A stretch of DNA of 64,000 nt, from NCBI GenBank assembly GCA_965230665.1, contig CBDDLM010000004.1, forward strand, positions 682,001 through 746,000, in the 5' to 3' direction. The DNA is from JAGNRR01 sp965230665 (GTDB taxonomy: Bacteria; Bacteroidota; Bacteroidia; Chitinophagales; Chitinophagaceae). The notes under the pieces are model-generated. The model saw nothing but the letters and a program-made list of their open reading frames with translations, made no database searches and was not told the origin of the DNA. Every line of letters begins with the position of its first letter. Position 1 is the stretch's first letter. Positions 50,458-59,627 of this stretch are shown here, one piece after another. The position numbers and the translations under genes were made by a program.

Positions 50458-51467
50458 TCCTACCTACTAAAGAACTGCTAAGAGTCCAAGAACTCTTTAG
50501 TGATTATAATGCTGATAAGTGTTTTTTACTCTTTGACGCCAATACAATAAAAGATTGCGACCCTGTATTAAGAAAATTATTTCCTAAGTTTAATAGGTCG
50601 AAAAGAATCATTATTCCATCTGGCGATGCTTACAAAACTTTGGAGAAAGCAATGGTCATTTGGGACACCTTAGCGGTCTACGGCGCTGGACGCGATTCGC
50701 TTTTGTTGAATGTAGGGGGTGGAATGATCACCGACATTGGTGGCTTTAGTGCTTCATGTTATAAACGCGGAATAGATTTTGTAAACATTCCTACTTCACT
50801 GCTTGGAATGGTAGATGCCAGTATTGGCGGTAAAACTGGGATCAACTTCAGAAATTTTAAAAACCAAATTGGTTATTTTGCCGATCCTAAATTTGTATTT
50901 CTGCATACAGATTTCTTACAAACATTAGCTCGAAATGAGCTTCGAAGTGGATTGGCTGAAATGGTAAAACATCAATTACTATTTAATCCAAATGCGCTGC
51001 AACTAATACTCAAAAGGCCTAGTGTTAGGGATTGGACGACTTATGAAAGCATCCTAGAGAACATAGGTTTTAAGAAAAGTATTATTGAACGTGATTACAA
51101 AGATCAAGGCATAAGACAGTGTCTAAACTTTGGACATACTATAGGTCATGCGATAGAGTCATTATCGCATGAGAGAAAAACACCCCTACTTCATGGTGAA
51201 GCAGTGTTACTCGGTATGATTGAAGAAATGAAATTGTCGGAAAAGTTGTTTAAAGCGCCTAAAGAAATACGATATACCCTTAATGCAGTAAAGAAAAAAT
51301 TCTTCCCGTTTCTAGATTTTAAGTATCGTTTCGAGAAACTGATACCGTTTTTGCTGCAAGACAAAAAAAATGATAAAGAAATTCGTTTTAGTCTCTTAGA
51401 GAATGTGGCCAAACCAATCGTAAAAGTTGGCGTCCATATTGAAACATTAAACAATGAGCTGGCATAA
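50451..51467 (+). CDS. aroB: 3-dehydroquinate synthase
   Basis: 338 residues; starts GTG at 50451 over the previous stop (GTGCTAG). Features: IPSGDAYKTLEKA, NVGGGMITDIGGFSASCYKRGIDFVNIPTSLLGMVDASIGGKTGIN (NAD and substrate region), GLAEMVKH and the metal-binding FGHTIGHAIES and HGEAV. It converts DAHP to 3-dehydroquinate in the shikimate pathway. It overlaps aroA by 14 bases. Slightly shorter than the E. coli enzyme. Confidence 0.95.
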   Translation: MLVLPTKELLRVQELFSDYNADKCFLLFDANTIKDCDPVLRKLFPKFNRSKRIIIPSGDAYKTLEKAMVIWDTLAVYGAGRDSLLLNVGGGMITDIGGFSASCYKRGIDFVNIPTSLLGMVDASIGGKTGINFRNFKNQIGYFADPKFVFLHTDFLQTLARNELRSGLAEMVKHQLLFNPNALQLILKRPSVRDWTTYESILENIGFKKSIIERDYKDQGIRQCLNFGHTIGHAIESLSHERKTPLLHGEAVLLGMIEEMKLSEKLFKAPKEIRYTLNAVKKKFFPFLDFKYRFEKLIPFLLQDKKNDKEIRFSLLENVAKPIVKVGVHIETLNNELA

Positions 51468-52701
51468 AGTCACATCTTTTAAACCTGACCTTACAAAGAA
51501 ATTGATAGAGCTTCCTAGTTCTAAGAGTATTTCAAATCGCTTACTTATTCTACAATGGCTTGCAAACGAAAAAGTAGAAATAGAAAATCTCTCTAAAGCC
51601 AATGATACCATACTGCTAAAAAACATCTTAAGGCGCGATGCCCTTGCTCAGGACATTTATTGTCAAGACGCAGGTACCGTGCTCAGGTTTCTGATTTGTC
51701 TTTGCGCTTCTCAGCCTGGTCGCACATTTTATTTACGGGGTACGAAACGTCTGTTAGAAAGACCGCTACAACCACTGCTTGATTGCTTAAATGCACTTGG
51801 AGCTCAGGCTTATCTTACACAGGATCAAGAAGGGAAAACATATATCTCGGTCACAGGTGCTCGACTTGTTTCGGCACCACTAAAAATCTCAGGAAATATA
51901 TCCAGCCAGTTTATAAGCGGACTTTGTTTAATTGCACCCTGCGTAAAAGGAGGAGTAGAACTTACGATAGAACCTCCAATTTATTCCAGACCCTATATAG
52001 ATATCACACTAGATTTAATGAAACAGCTAGGTATTAAAAGTACTTTTATCCAAAATCAAATATCTATACCTGTATCTCGTATTCAAGCAAAAAAAATACG
52101 GGTAGAACCTGACTGGAGTAGCGCTAGTTTTTTCTATGCACTTCTTATAATTTCTGAAGCAATAACGAGCATTTCTATAAATGGCTTACACGAACTAGAT
52201 ATTCAAGGAGATCGATATATTGTCAATCTTTGTCAACAGTTTGGTATTCGTACAGATTTTGAGCCGTTCGGGGTGCAGATCACTAAAACCGATGCTATAG
52301 TAGTCCATTCAAAAGAAATTGACCTAAGAGATTATCCGGATTTATCAATACCCATCTTAGTAGCCTGTGCTTTTCGCTACCCCTCCCTTCGTTTTAAAGG
52401 GCTTGATCACCTCAAATTAAAAGAAAGCAATCGTATTGCAGCGTTAAAAGAAAATTTAGAAAAATTTGGCATTCTACTGGTGGAAGAATCTGGACAAATT
52501 TCCTTCGTAAAAGAAAGAAAAATATCAATACAAGAACCTGTTCAGATCAACACGCATCAGGACCATCGTATAGCCATGAGTTTCGCTCTAGTAGCAGCTT
52601 TGGGCTACTCAATAGAACTCGATAATATTGCCTGTATTCATAAATCGTTCCCCGATTTCTTCGAAGAAATTACGAAACTTGGAATAGGCCTCAAAAAATA
52701 G
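51454..52701 (+). CDS. aroA: 3-phosphoshikimate 1-carboxyvinyltransferase (EPSP synthase)
   Basis: 415 residues; start overlaps aroB. Core motifs: ELPSSKSISNRLLILQWLAN (Lys/Ser phosphate site) at 19-38, the middle QDAGTVLRFLICLCAS, GTKRLLERPLQPLLDCL, and HQDHRIAMSFALVAAL near the C-terminus. It joins phosphoenolpyruvate to shikimate-3-phosphate, the glyphosate target. An Ala/Gly pattern (QDAGTVLRF where E. coli class I has a NAGTAMRPL-type sequence) could affect glyphosate sensitivity. Confidence 0.95.
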   Translation: MSWHKVTSFKPDLTKKLIELPSSKSISNRLLILQWLANEKVEIENLSKANDTILLKNILRRDALAQDIYCQDAGTVLRFLICLCASQPGRTFYLRGTKRLLERPLQPLLDCLNALGAQAYLTQDQEGKTYISVTGARLVSAPLKISGNISSQFISGLCLIAPCVKGGVELTIEPPIYSRPYIDITLDLMKQLGIKSTFIQNQISIPVSRIQAKKIRVEPDWSSASFFYALLIISEAITSISINGLHELDIQGDRYIVNLCQQFGIRTDFEPFGVQITKTDAIVVHSKEIDLRDYPDLSIPILVACAFRYPSLRFKGLDHLKLKESNRIAALKENLEKFGILLVEESGQISFVKERKISIQEPVQINTHQDHRIAMSFALVAALGYSIELDNIACIHKSFPDFFEEITKLGIGLKK

Positions 52702-52772
52702 ATTATTTAACTGCTTTTAGCACTTATACTCTAGGTCAAATAATTATATTTGTTTCTTAATCCTCTAGAAAT

Positions 52773-55700
52773 ATGAGCTATAATAAATTGAATAATATTA
52801 CGGGTTGGGCGGTTTGTATCATTGCTTGTCTGGTGTATTTAATGACCATGGAAGCAACCGTAAGTTTTTGGGACTGTGGTGAGTTTGCCTCGGGTGCTGT
52901 AAAATTAGAAGTGGTACACTCTCCTGGAGCGCCACTTTTTTTAATGATCGGTCGCTTCTTTGCAATTTTATTTGGATCTGGTAATGAACATATCGCTATT
53001 AACTCACTTTCGGCACTTTCTAGCGGGTTCACTATCCTATTTCTCTTTTGGACAATTACACACTTTGGTAAAAGAATAGCATTGCGCAGAAGTAAGGATA
53101 ATTCACTTACTGAGGGCAGCACATTGGCTATTATGGCAGCAGGTGTTGTAGGTGCATTAGCTTATACGTTCTCAGATACGTTTTGGTTTTCTGCTGTTGA
53201 GGCTGAGGTATATGCAATGTCTTCATTCCTTACTGCTCTAGTTTTCTGGGCTATCCTTAAGTGGGAAGACAAGGTATCTGACGGTTCCAAAATTGCAGAC
53301 CGTTGGATTATTTTTATAGCCTTTATCATTGGTTTATCGGTTGGGGTTCACCTTTTGAACCTTTTGACCATACCAGCTATCGTAATGGTGTATTACTTCA
53401 AAAAGTGGGATGTTACACCAATGGGTACCGTTATTGCCTTTATAGTTGGCTGTGTGATCACTGGTGTTGTTCAAATAGGTGTGATACAATATGTACCCAA
53501 AATAATGGCATCCTTTGATGTGTTTTTTGTAAACTCGCTAGGTGCTCCGTTTAATGTAGGTGTTTATGTGGTACTTGCGCTGATCGGCATTATTGTAGCT
53601 GCCGTTCTTATGATTGCGAAACGAAAAGGAAAATATTTTTTACACTTAGGAACGCTTTGCTTTGTTTTTATTCTAATAGGCTATTCTTCATATTTCCAGA
53701 CTGTTATCCGCTCTAATGCAGATGTAGCTATTGACATGACAAACCCTGATAATTCATTTGCATTAGTAAACTATTTAGGGCGTTCTCAGTACGGAAGCAT
53801 CCCACATCTTTCAGGACCTGACTTTACAGAAAGACCCAATGGCATTAAGGAAGGGAGTATGCAATACTGGAAAGGAAAAGAAAAATATGAAGAACTAGGC
53901 CCCAAACGAGATGAATATACTTATCCCGCAGGAGCTACGAGAATTTTCCCTCGAGTATGGGATGGCAATAGCGAACCGCATAAAGCTTTCTATAGAAATT
54001 ATTTGGGTTTAGCACAAGGGGAAAGACCGAGCTCTGCTGATAATATCAAGTTCTTCTTGGGTTATCAAGTAAATCAAATGTGGTGGCGCTATTTCTGCTG
54101 GAATTACATCGGCCGACAAAATGATTTCCAAAACATTATCGATGAACCTCAAAATAGTAATTGGATCTCCGGCATCAAACCAATCGATAAAATGTTTGGA
54201 CGAGGAGATATAGACAAAGCTCCTGATATGTTTGCCAAGAATAAGGCACGGAATGAGTTCTTTTTCCTTCCCTTCATTCTTGGTCTTATGGGGCTGCTAT
54301 TTCATATTCAATACGATAAACGAAATGCATTCGTCGTTGGGTTATTATTCTTTTTCACAGGGCTAGCTATTGTGATTTACTTGAATAATACACCAATGCA
54401 ACCAAGGGAGCGTGATTATGCTTATGCCGGTGCTACTTATGCATTTGCCATCTGGATTGGTCTAGGTATGCTTATGGTCCAAGATTGGCTACGAAAAGCA
54501 CTTAAGGGTAAAATGGCCACTTATGCTGCTTTTGCACTTTGCATGCTGGCCGTTCCTGTGCTCATGGCTTTTCAAGGTTGGGATGATCATGACCGATCTA
54601 ACAAAACATTGGCAAGAGATAGTGCTCGAAACTACTTGTCAAGCCTTGATAAGAATGCCATTCTTTTTACTGAAGGTGATAACGATACCTATCCATTATG
54701 GTACGCACAGGAAGTAGAAGGAGTAAGAACGGATGTACGCATTGTGAATCTGAGCCTACTCGGAATTGATTGGTATATTGATCAGTTAAACTATGCCTCT
54801 AACGATAGTAAGCCGCTACCTATGATTTGGAAGCCAGAAGATTATAGAGGAAGAAGTTTAGATCAGGCTCAGTATCAAGCAACGGATAAAGTAGATGCTA
54901 ATGCTTTCTATGATCTTACAGAAGTTATAACCTACCTGAGACAAGCTAAATCAAGAATGGGTGGACCAACGGCCTTACCTATTAAGAATTTCAGCATCCC
55001 AGTCAATAAGGCCAATATCAAAGCAAGTGGTATTGTAGAAGGCAGAGATTCCATTCTGGCTAATGCCCCTGAACGAATTAATTTTAAACTTCCAAGAGAT
55101 TATGCACTTAAAAATGATTTAGCCGTCTTAAATATATTAGCAGCTAACGATTGGAAACGTCCAATTTATTTCGCGAATTCAATTGATCAGAATCATTATG
55201 AAGGCTTGGGAGAATACCTCGAACTAGAAGGTCTTGTATATAAACTGGTCCCGTATAGAACACCAGGTTCTAGTACAATTACACCATTAGCTTTTAATGA
55301 AGCGAAATGCATGGATTGGGCGCTTAAAGATTTAAAATTCGGAAACGCGGATAAAGGAACGGTTTATTACAACCAAACAAATCGCAGAATGTTAAACGGT
55401 ATTCGGGTTGCTTGCTTCCAAATAGCAGATAATTTAATTAGAAGAGGCAAAAAAGCCGAAGCAATAAAAGTTTTAGATCACATGATTAAAAATATACATG
55501 AAGGGTCTTACCCAATTGCTATAACACAGGAAGATAAAGCACTTATTCTTGTTGCTGATTCCTATATCAAAGCTGGTGCAACGAAACAAGCTAATGAATT
55601 ATGTGATAAGATCATTACTTTCTGTAAAAAACAGGTAGATTACTTCAACACCTTGAAATCAGGTGATAAAGAACCAAACACGCGGGCATTTGGACAAACG

Positions 55701-55841
55701 GATTTTTGCCGTACGGCACTAGGGTTTCTAGCCCAAAGTGCTATGATGCATGAAATGAAACCACTCGGAGAAAAACTACAGAAAGAACTTACTGAAGTTA
55801 GTACGAAGCTTCCCGCTGCTCCGCAATATGGCCCACAATAG
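52773..55841 (+). CDS. DUF2723 family membrane glycosyltransferase-like protein, 1022 aa
   Basis: 1022 residues. About ten membrane segments in residues 10-610, with the family marks ATVSFWDCGEFASGAVKLEVVHSPGAPLFLMIGRFFA near the start (Asp and Glu after segment 1, as in GT-C protein O-mannosyltransferases) and QPRERDYAYAGATYAF in the middle. The C-terminal 400 residues form a soluble, probably extracytoplasmic part with TPR-like helices. Likely an envelope glycosyltransferase using a lipid-linked sugar; acceptor unknown. Widespread in Bacteroidota. Confidence 0.82.
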   Translation: MSYNKLNNITGWAVCIIACLVYLMTMEATVSFWDCGEFASGAVKLEVVHSPGAPLFLMIGRFFAILFGSGNEHIAINSLSALSSGFTILFLFWTITHFGKRIALRRSKDNSLTEGSTLAIMAAGVVGALAYTFSDTFWFSAVEAEVYAMSSFLTALVFWAILKWEDKVSDGSKIADRWIIFIAFIIGLSVGVHLLNLLTIPAIVMVYYFKKWDVTPMGTVIAFIVGCVITGVVQIGVIQYVPKIMASFDVFFVNSLGAPFNVGVYVVLALIGIIVAAVLMIAKRKGKYFLHLGTLCFVFILIGYSSYFQTVIRSNADVAIDMTNPDNSFALVNYLGRSQYGSIPHLSGPDFTERPNGIKEGSMQYWKGKEKYEELGPKRDEYTYPAGATRIFPRVWDGNSEPHKAFYRNYLGLAQGERPSSADNIKFFLGYQVNQMWWRYFCWNYIGRQNDFQNIIDEPQNSNWISGIKPIDKMFGRGDIDKAPDMFAKNKARNEFFFLPFILGLMGLLFHIQYDKRNAFVVGLLFFFTGLAIVIYLNNTPMQPRERDYAYAGATYAFAIWIGLGMLMVQDWLRKALKGKMATYAAFALCMLAVPVLMAFQGWDDHDRSNKTLARDSARNYLSSLDKNAILFTEGDNDTYPLWYAQEVEGVRTDVRIVNLSLLGIDWYIDQLNYASNDSKPLPMIWKPEDYRGRSLDQAQYQATDKVDANAFYDLTEVITYLRQAKSRMGGPTALPIKNFSIPVNKANIKASGIVEGRDSILANAPERINFKLPRDYALKNDLAVLNILAANDWKRPIYFANSIDQNHYEGLGEYLELEGLVYKLVPYRTPGSSTITPLAFNEAKCMDWALKDLKFGNADKGTVYYNQTNRRMLNGIRVACFQIADNLIRRGKKAEAIKVLDHMIKNIHEGSYPIAITQEDKALILVADSYIKAGATKQANELCDKIITFCKKQVDYFNTLKSGDKEPNTRAFGQTDFCRTALGFLAQSAMMHEMKPLGEKLQKELTEVSTKLPAAPQYGPQ

Positions 55842-55847
55842 TTTTTT

Positions 55848-56348
55848 ATGAATTATATAAGCAAAACACAAAATACCTCATATCATATTACAGGTCAAGA
55901 TGGCTGGTCTATTGATGGAGTACATTATACATTTGAAGTACACCCAGGGTCCAAGGATGTCATTTTAATGAAGGATGCAGAGGGCAAAACGTACGAAGCC
56001 ATCATTCAAGAAATTGATCAAGACAAGAAAAAAGTAAAGGTCCTATTGCAACAGAAGGAACTTGTAATAGAGATTCTAGATCCAATTGATCAAAAAATGC
56101 TGGCTCTTGGTATTGATACAAAAAAACTTCAAAAGGCAAAAAATATTAAAGCTCCAATGCCTGGGCTAATTCTCAAAACACTTGTTTCTGAGGGAGAAAC
56201 CGTCAAGGAAGGACACCCGTTATTCGTTCTAGAGGCTATGAAAATGGAAAATGTTTTTAAAGCACCAGAAGACGTAGAAATTAAAAACATCCTCATTAAA
56301 GAAGGTGAGACCGTTGATAAGAATCAAGAACTCATCATTTTCAATTAA
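55848..56348 (+). CDS. biotin carboxyl-carrier-type protein
   Basis: 166 residues. The C-terminal 75 residues form a biotinyl domain: APMPGLILKTLVSEGETVKEGHPLFVLEAMKMENVFKAP, with the biotin-accepting Lys132 in EAMKMEN. The N-terminal half is a beta-rich extension similar to those seen in acyl-CoA carboxylase small subunits of Bacteroidota. It starts six bases after the DUF2723 stop. No carboxylase or transferase subunit gene is adjacent, so its enzyme partner lies elsewhere. Confidence 0.87.
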   Translation: MNYISKTQNTSYHITGQDGWSIDGVHYTFEVHPGSKDVILMKDAEGKTYEAIIQEIDQDKKKVKVLLQQKELVIEILDPIDQKMLALGIDTKKLQKAKNIKAPMPGLILKTLVSEGETVKEGHPLFVLEAMKMENVFKAPEDVEIKNILIKEGETVDKNQELIIFN

Positions 56349-56360
56349 TCAAGATAAAAC

Positions 56361-57950
56361 ATGAAGAACTTACTCATAATCTGCTCGTCTTTATTCTTTT
56401 TAGGCATTCAGAATACCTATGCACAGACCGCTAAAAGTACCTATCTGTATTTAGAAGTCGATAAAAACCTACCTGTTGGCATTAAACTCAATAACCGTAA
56501 CATCAAGAATGAGCGGAAAGGTTATATTATCATTCCAAGAATGAAGGACGGGAAGAACACCCTAGAGTTTAAGTTTGCAAATCCTAACTTTAAGACGCAT
56601 CAGTTTGAGATTGAGTCCAGTGGTAAACGCTCTATGGGCTTAAAACTAATGCGCGTATCAAACAATAAGTTCGTCCTACAAAATGTTGTAAACCGACGCA
56701 TTATTAGTGATGTTAGCACCATAAAGAGTGCGCCAATTGCAATAAACACCAAGAAAAATACTCCTGCAACGGCCGAGCAAGAAACCGTTGCAGCAAATAA
56801 AACACCGAAGCACGGTATTATTAAGGTATATGAAGCGGATGAAGCACCTACAAAAAAGAAAAAAGAAAAAACTACAACTTCTAGCAAAAGTACTCAGGTG
56901 AAACCTATAACGCGTACAACAACCAAACCAAAAACCTACGCCATGTACCAAAACCGTCGCCCTATGACTGCTGCTCAAAAGCGCAATCGATACAAGGACT
57001 ACGGTAAAGCGAAACGTGCAAAAAGAAGAGCGGCCCGTGCAGCTAAAGAGCAAGCCGATAGAAAGCCATCTCCCATTAAATCCGTTGATGAAAAAAAAGC
57101 TGAAGTTGAAAGGCTTAAGCAAAAAGAAGGGAAGAAACTACGAAAAGAGCAACAAAGAAAAGAACAACAGCTCAAGGAAAAAGAACAGTATCTATTACAA
57201 AAAAAGATACAAGAAGAGAAAAAAGCAAAGCGTTTAGCACGAAAAGAAAAAGAACGCATGGCTCGCGAAAAAAAGTCTAAAGAACGAGAGATTCTTGAGC
57301 GTAAAAAGCAACTCAGCAAACAAAAAATTAGAGAAGAGAAAAAACTAAAAAGAGAAGCACGTATTAAAGCGCAACTTGCTCGCGAACAGGCTGAAGACGA
57401 GCGTCTAGAAAAAGAAAGAATCGAACTAAAGAAACAGCGTCAGGCTAAATTAGCCGAAAAAAGACGACTGGCTCGTGAAAGAAAGGAAAAGCAAGAAGCA
57501 GATATACGCGCTACTAAAAAAATGAGACTATCTAAGAAAAGAGCGAAGGAAAAAGCTGCTATTGAAGAACGAGTGATTAATGCTGAACCAGTATCAGATC
57601 AACCCGTAAGAGGTCGAGATCTCGATAATGAAGTAAATTTATCCCCTACGCATTGTGCACACTCCGTGCGATCTGAAAAAGCTGCCGAGTGGACCCTAAA
57701 ACTTCATAAGAAATTCGATGATGAAGCTCGAATGAACTATATCAGAAGAAAAATGGGGAGCCGTTGTATTAGTTCGAATGACTTAGGCGTATTGTTAGGT
57801 AATATGGAAACTCAAATTGGACGCTATAAAATGATTCGATCTGTTTATGATCAAATAGAAGATCCATCTAATATAGATAGGCTCTTTAAGTACTTCCAAT
57901 CTAAATCTTATATCAATAAACTAAAAGAACTGAAGCCGACCCGCTACTAG
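56361..57950 (+). CDS. charged coiled-coil protein with C-terminal DUF4476-like domain
   Basis: 529 residues with a signal peptide (1-21, ending TYA-Q). A beta-rich N-terminal domain (about 22-110), then a long stretch (about 150-410) almost entirely Lys, Arg, Glu, Gln and Ala, a single-alpha-helix or coiled-coil rod. The last 100 residues (CAHSVRSEKAAEWTLKLHKKFDDEARMNYI, then RCISSNDLGVLLGNMETQIGRYKMI) fit DUF4476. The extremely charged region could bind nucleic acid or cell wall polymers. Last gene before a terminator. Confidence 0.7.
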   Translation: MKNLLIICSSLFFLGIQNTYAQTAKSTYLYLEVDKNLPVGIKLNNRNIKNERKGYIIIPRMKDGKNTLEFKFANPNFKTHQFEIESSGKRSMGLKLMRVSNNKFVLQNVVNRRIISDVSTIKSAPIAINTKKNTPATAEQETVAANKTPKHGIIKVYEADEAPTKKKKEKTTTSSKSTQVKPITRTTTKPKTYAMYQNRRPMTAAQKRNRYKDYGKAKRAKRRAARAAKEQADRKPSPIKSVDEKKAEVERLKQKEGKKLRKEQQRKEQQLKEKEQYLLQKKIQEEKKAKRLARKEKERMAREKKSKEREILERKKQLSKQKIREEKKLKREARIKAQLAREQAEDERLEKERIELKKQRQAKLAEKRRLARERKEKQEADIRATKKMRLSKKRAKEKAAIEERVINAEPVSDQPVRGRDLDNEVNLSPTHCAHSVRSEKAAEWTLKLHKKFDDEARMNYIRRKMGSRCISSNDLGVLLGNMETQIGRYKMIRSVYDQIEDPSNIDRLFKYFQSKSYINKLKELKPTRY

Positions 57951-57951
57951 T

Positions 57952-57982
57952 AAAAAAAGCCTCTTGAAAAAGGGGCTTTTTT
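57952..57982 (+). terminator. terminator after the DUF4476 protein gene
   Basis: A-run, stem AGCCTCTT with AAGGGGCT (57958-57977, one G-U pair, GAAA loop), then a T-run. Confidence 0.88.
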
Positions 57983-58139
57983 ATTAGTACCTTGTTTTAG
58001 GTCCAACTAATAATATGAGTTTGAATATCTCCTCCCTGATGTCCTTATGATTTTTTTTCGCAATATCATTCCATGTTTACTTTTATAAACCAAAAGAATA
58101 CTTTCCTATGAGAATTTGTTCAAGAACCCAAAACAGACC

Positions 58140-59441
58140 ATGATAGAATTCAGACCGCTTAACAGTTTATCCGTACATATTGAAGGACTTATCAAAGGTC
58201 GTTTATGGTTAAAAGTGATTATCGGGCTCTTTTTAGGAGCAGGACTAGGCATACTCTTGAATCCATCAACTGGTCTAATACAAGAAAGTACCAGTGCCTC
58301 TTTAGCAAATTGGTTAGACCTTCCTGGACAGGTATTTATGAAATTGGTTCAAATGATTATGATCCCTTTGATCTTTACCTCAATTATTTCAGGAGTTATT
58401 GGCAATGCCTCTGAAAACCTTAAGACCTTCGGGTTTAAGTTGCTGCTCTACTTCTTTTTCACAACGGGTGTCGCCATTTCAATTGGTCTTATTCTAACGA
58501 TATTTTTAAACCCTGGACAATATATTTTTGATATGGGTGGTTTCCCCAATACAAGTTCAGAAGCTATCACGCCTATTGCATCTTCCAAAACTTTCGAGAA
58601 CATTCCGAATACTATATCAAATCTTATTCCCGACAATCCACTTGAATCTATACTAACTGGAGAGATGTTGGGTGTTGTTATATTTACAATCATCATAGGT
58701 GTAGCCATTACGCAACTTGAAGACAAAACTGCAAGGCCTATTGTGCGCTTCGTTGAAGCCGTGCAAAAGATTTGTATGGTGATTGTATCATGGGCAATGA
58801 AACTTGTTCCCTATGCCGTATTTGGACTTATGGCTGCCTTATTATCTCGAATAGGTGTTGAAGTGTTTCTGGGTTTAGGATATTACATGATTGTCGTTAT
58901 ACTTGGTTTAATATTGCTGACATTATTTTATCTGACACTTGTGTTTCTTTTGACTAGGAATAATCCTTTTACCTTTTTACGAAAAATACGTGCCCCTCAA
59001 CTACTTGCATTTTCAACAGCAAGTTCCGCAGCTGTAATGCCTTTGTCCATGAAAACAGCTGACGAAGAATTAGGTGTTTCTTCAAGTATAAGCGACTTTG
59101 TCGTTCCCATCGGAGCTACGATTAATATGGATGGAACTGCCTTGTTTCAATGTGTAACTACAATATTTATGGCCCAAGCTTATGGTATTGAACTTTCTAT
59201 TATTAACCTGATACTGATCACTTTTACGGTAGTGGGAGCATCTATTGGTACACCAGCGATACCAGGCGGCGGGGTTATAATTCTTGCTACCGTGCTGCAA
59301 AGTGTTGGCATACCTATAGATGGTCTGATTGTCATCATAGGCATTGATCGTATTCTCGGAATGTTTAGAACTGCGGTAAATGTTACTGGAGACCTAACGG
59401 CTTGTCTAATTTTTAATAAATTCTACGGTAAGGACTTTTAA
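58140..59441 (+). CDS. dicarboxylate/amino acid:cation symporter (DAACS family)
   Basis: 433 residues from the ATG at 58140; an upstream TTG adds eight residues. About eight membrane segments plus two re-entrant loops: the first serine-rich loop ASSAAVMPLSMKTADEE and the second region with NMDGTALFQ and PGGGVIILATVLQSVG, as in GltP/DctA. It imports glutamate, aspartate or C4-dicarboxylates with protons or sodium. Single-gene unit. Confidence 0.9.
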   Translation: MIEFRPLNSLSVHIEGLIKGRLWLKVIIGLFLGAGLGILLNPSTGLIQESTSASLANWLDLPGQVFMKLVQMIMIPLIFTSIISGVIGNASENLKTFGFKLLLYFFFTTGVAISIGLILTIFLNPGQYIFDMGGFPNTSSEAITPIASSKTFENIPNTISNLIPDNPLESILTGEMLGVVIFTIIIGVAITQLEDKTARPIVRFVEAVQKICMVIVSWAMKLVPYAVFGLMAALLSRIGVEVFLGLGYYMIVVILGLILLTLFYLTLVFLLTRNNPFTFLRKIRAPQLLAFSTASSAAVMPLSMKTADEELGVSSSISDFVVPIGATINMDGTALFQCVTTIFMAQAYGIELSIINLILITFTVVGASIGTPAIPGGGVIILATVLQSVGIPIDGLIVIIGIDRILGMFRTAVNVTGDLTACLIFNKFYGKDF

Positions 59442-59455
59442 CCTACTTCCTATAC

Positions 59456-59500
59456 AATAAAAAAGCCTCGTAAACTCAGAGTTTACAAGGCTTTTAAGGT
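59456..59500. terminator. bidirectional terminator between the symporter and tRNA-Gln
   Basis: Inverted repeat AGCCT[C]GTAAAC / GTTTAC[A]AGGCT (59464-59492, one mismatch, loop TCAGA). The minus-strand side has a six-T run, so it is best placed to end the tRNA-Gln transcript. Confidence 0.82.
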
Positions 59501-59508
59501 TTTATCAG

Positions 59509-59579
59509 TTACCCCGCCTGGACTCGAACCAGAACTGACAGTACCAAAAACTGGAGTGCTACCATTACACCACGGGGCA
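59509..59579 (-). tRNA. tRNA-Gln (anticodon TTG)
   Basis: Acceptor stem TGCCCCG with CGGGGTA (one G-U pair), D-arm with GTAATGGTAGC, anticodon loop TTTTGGT giving anticodon TTG, T-arm CTGG-TTCGAGT-CCAG, discriminator A; CCA not encoded. 71 nt, complete cloverleaf. Confidence 0.96.
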
Positions 59580-59627
59580 ATTGAAGTGCAAATATAAACG
59601 TTTTTCTAAATTGCGAAAATAATTTGT

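Noticed and set aside
56600..57319. Long reverse-strand frames rich in Cys, Phe and Ser opposite the charged coiled-coil protein
   Set aside because: They are the mirror image of Lys/Glu/Arg-rich codons of the real gene and have no protein-like features.
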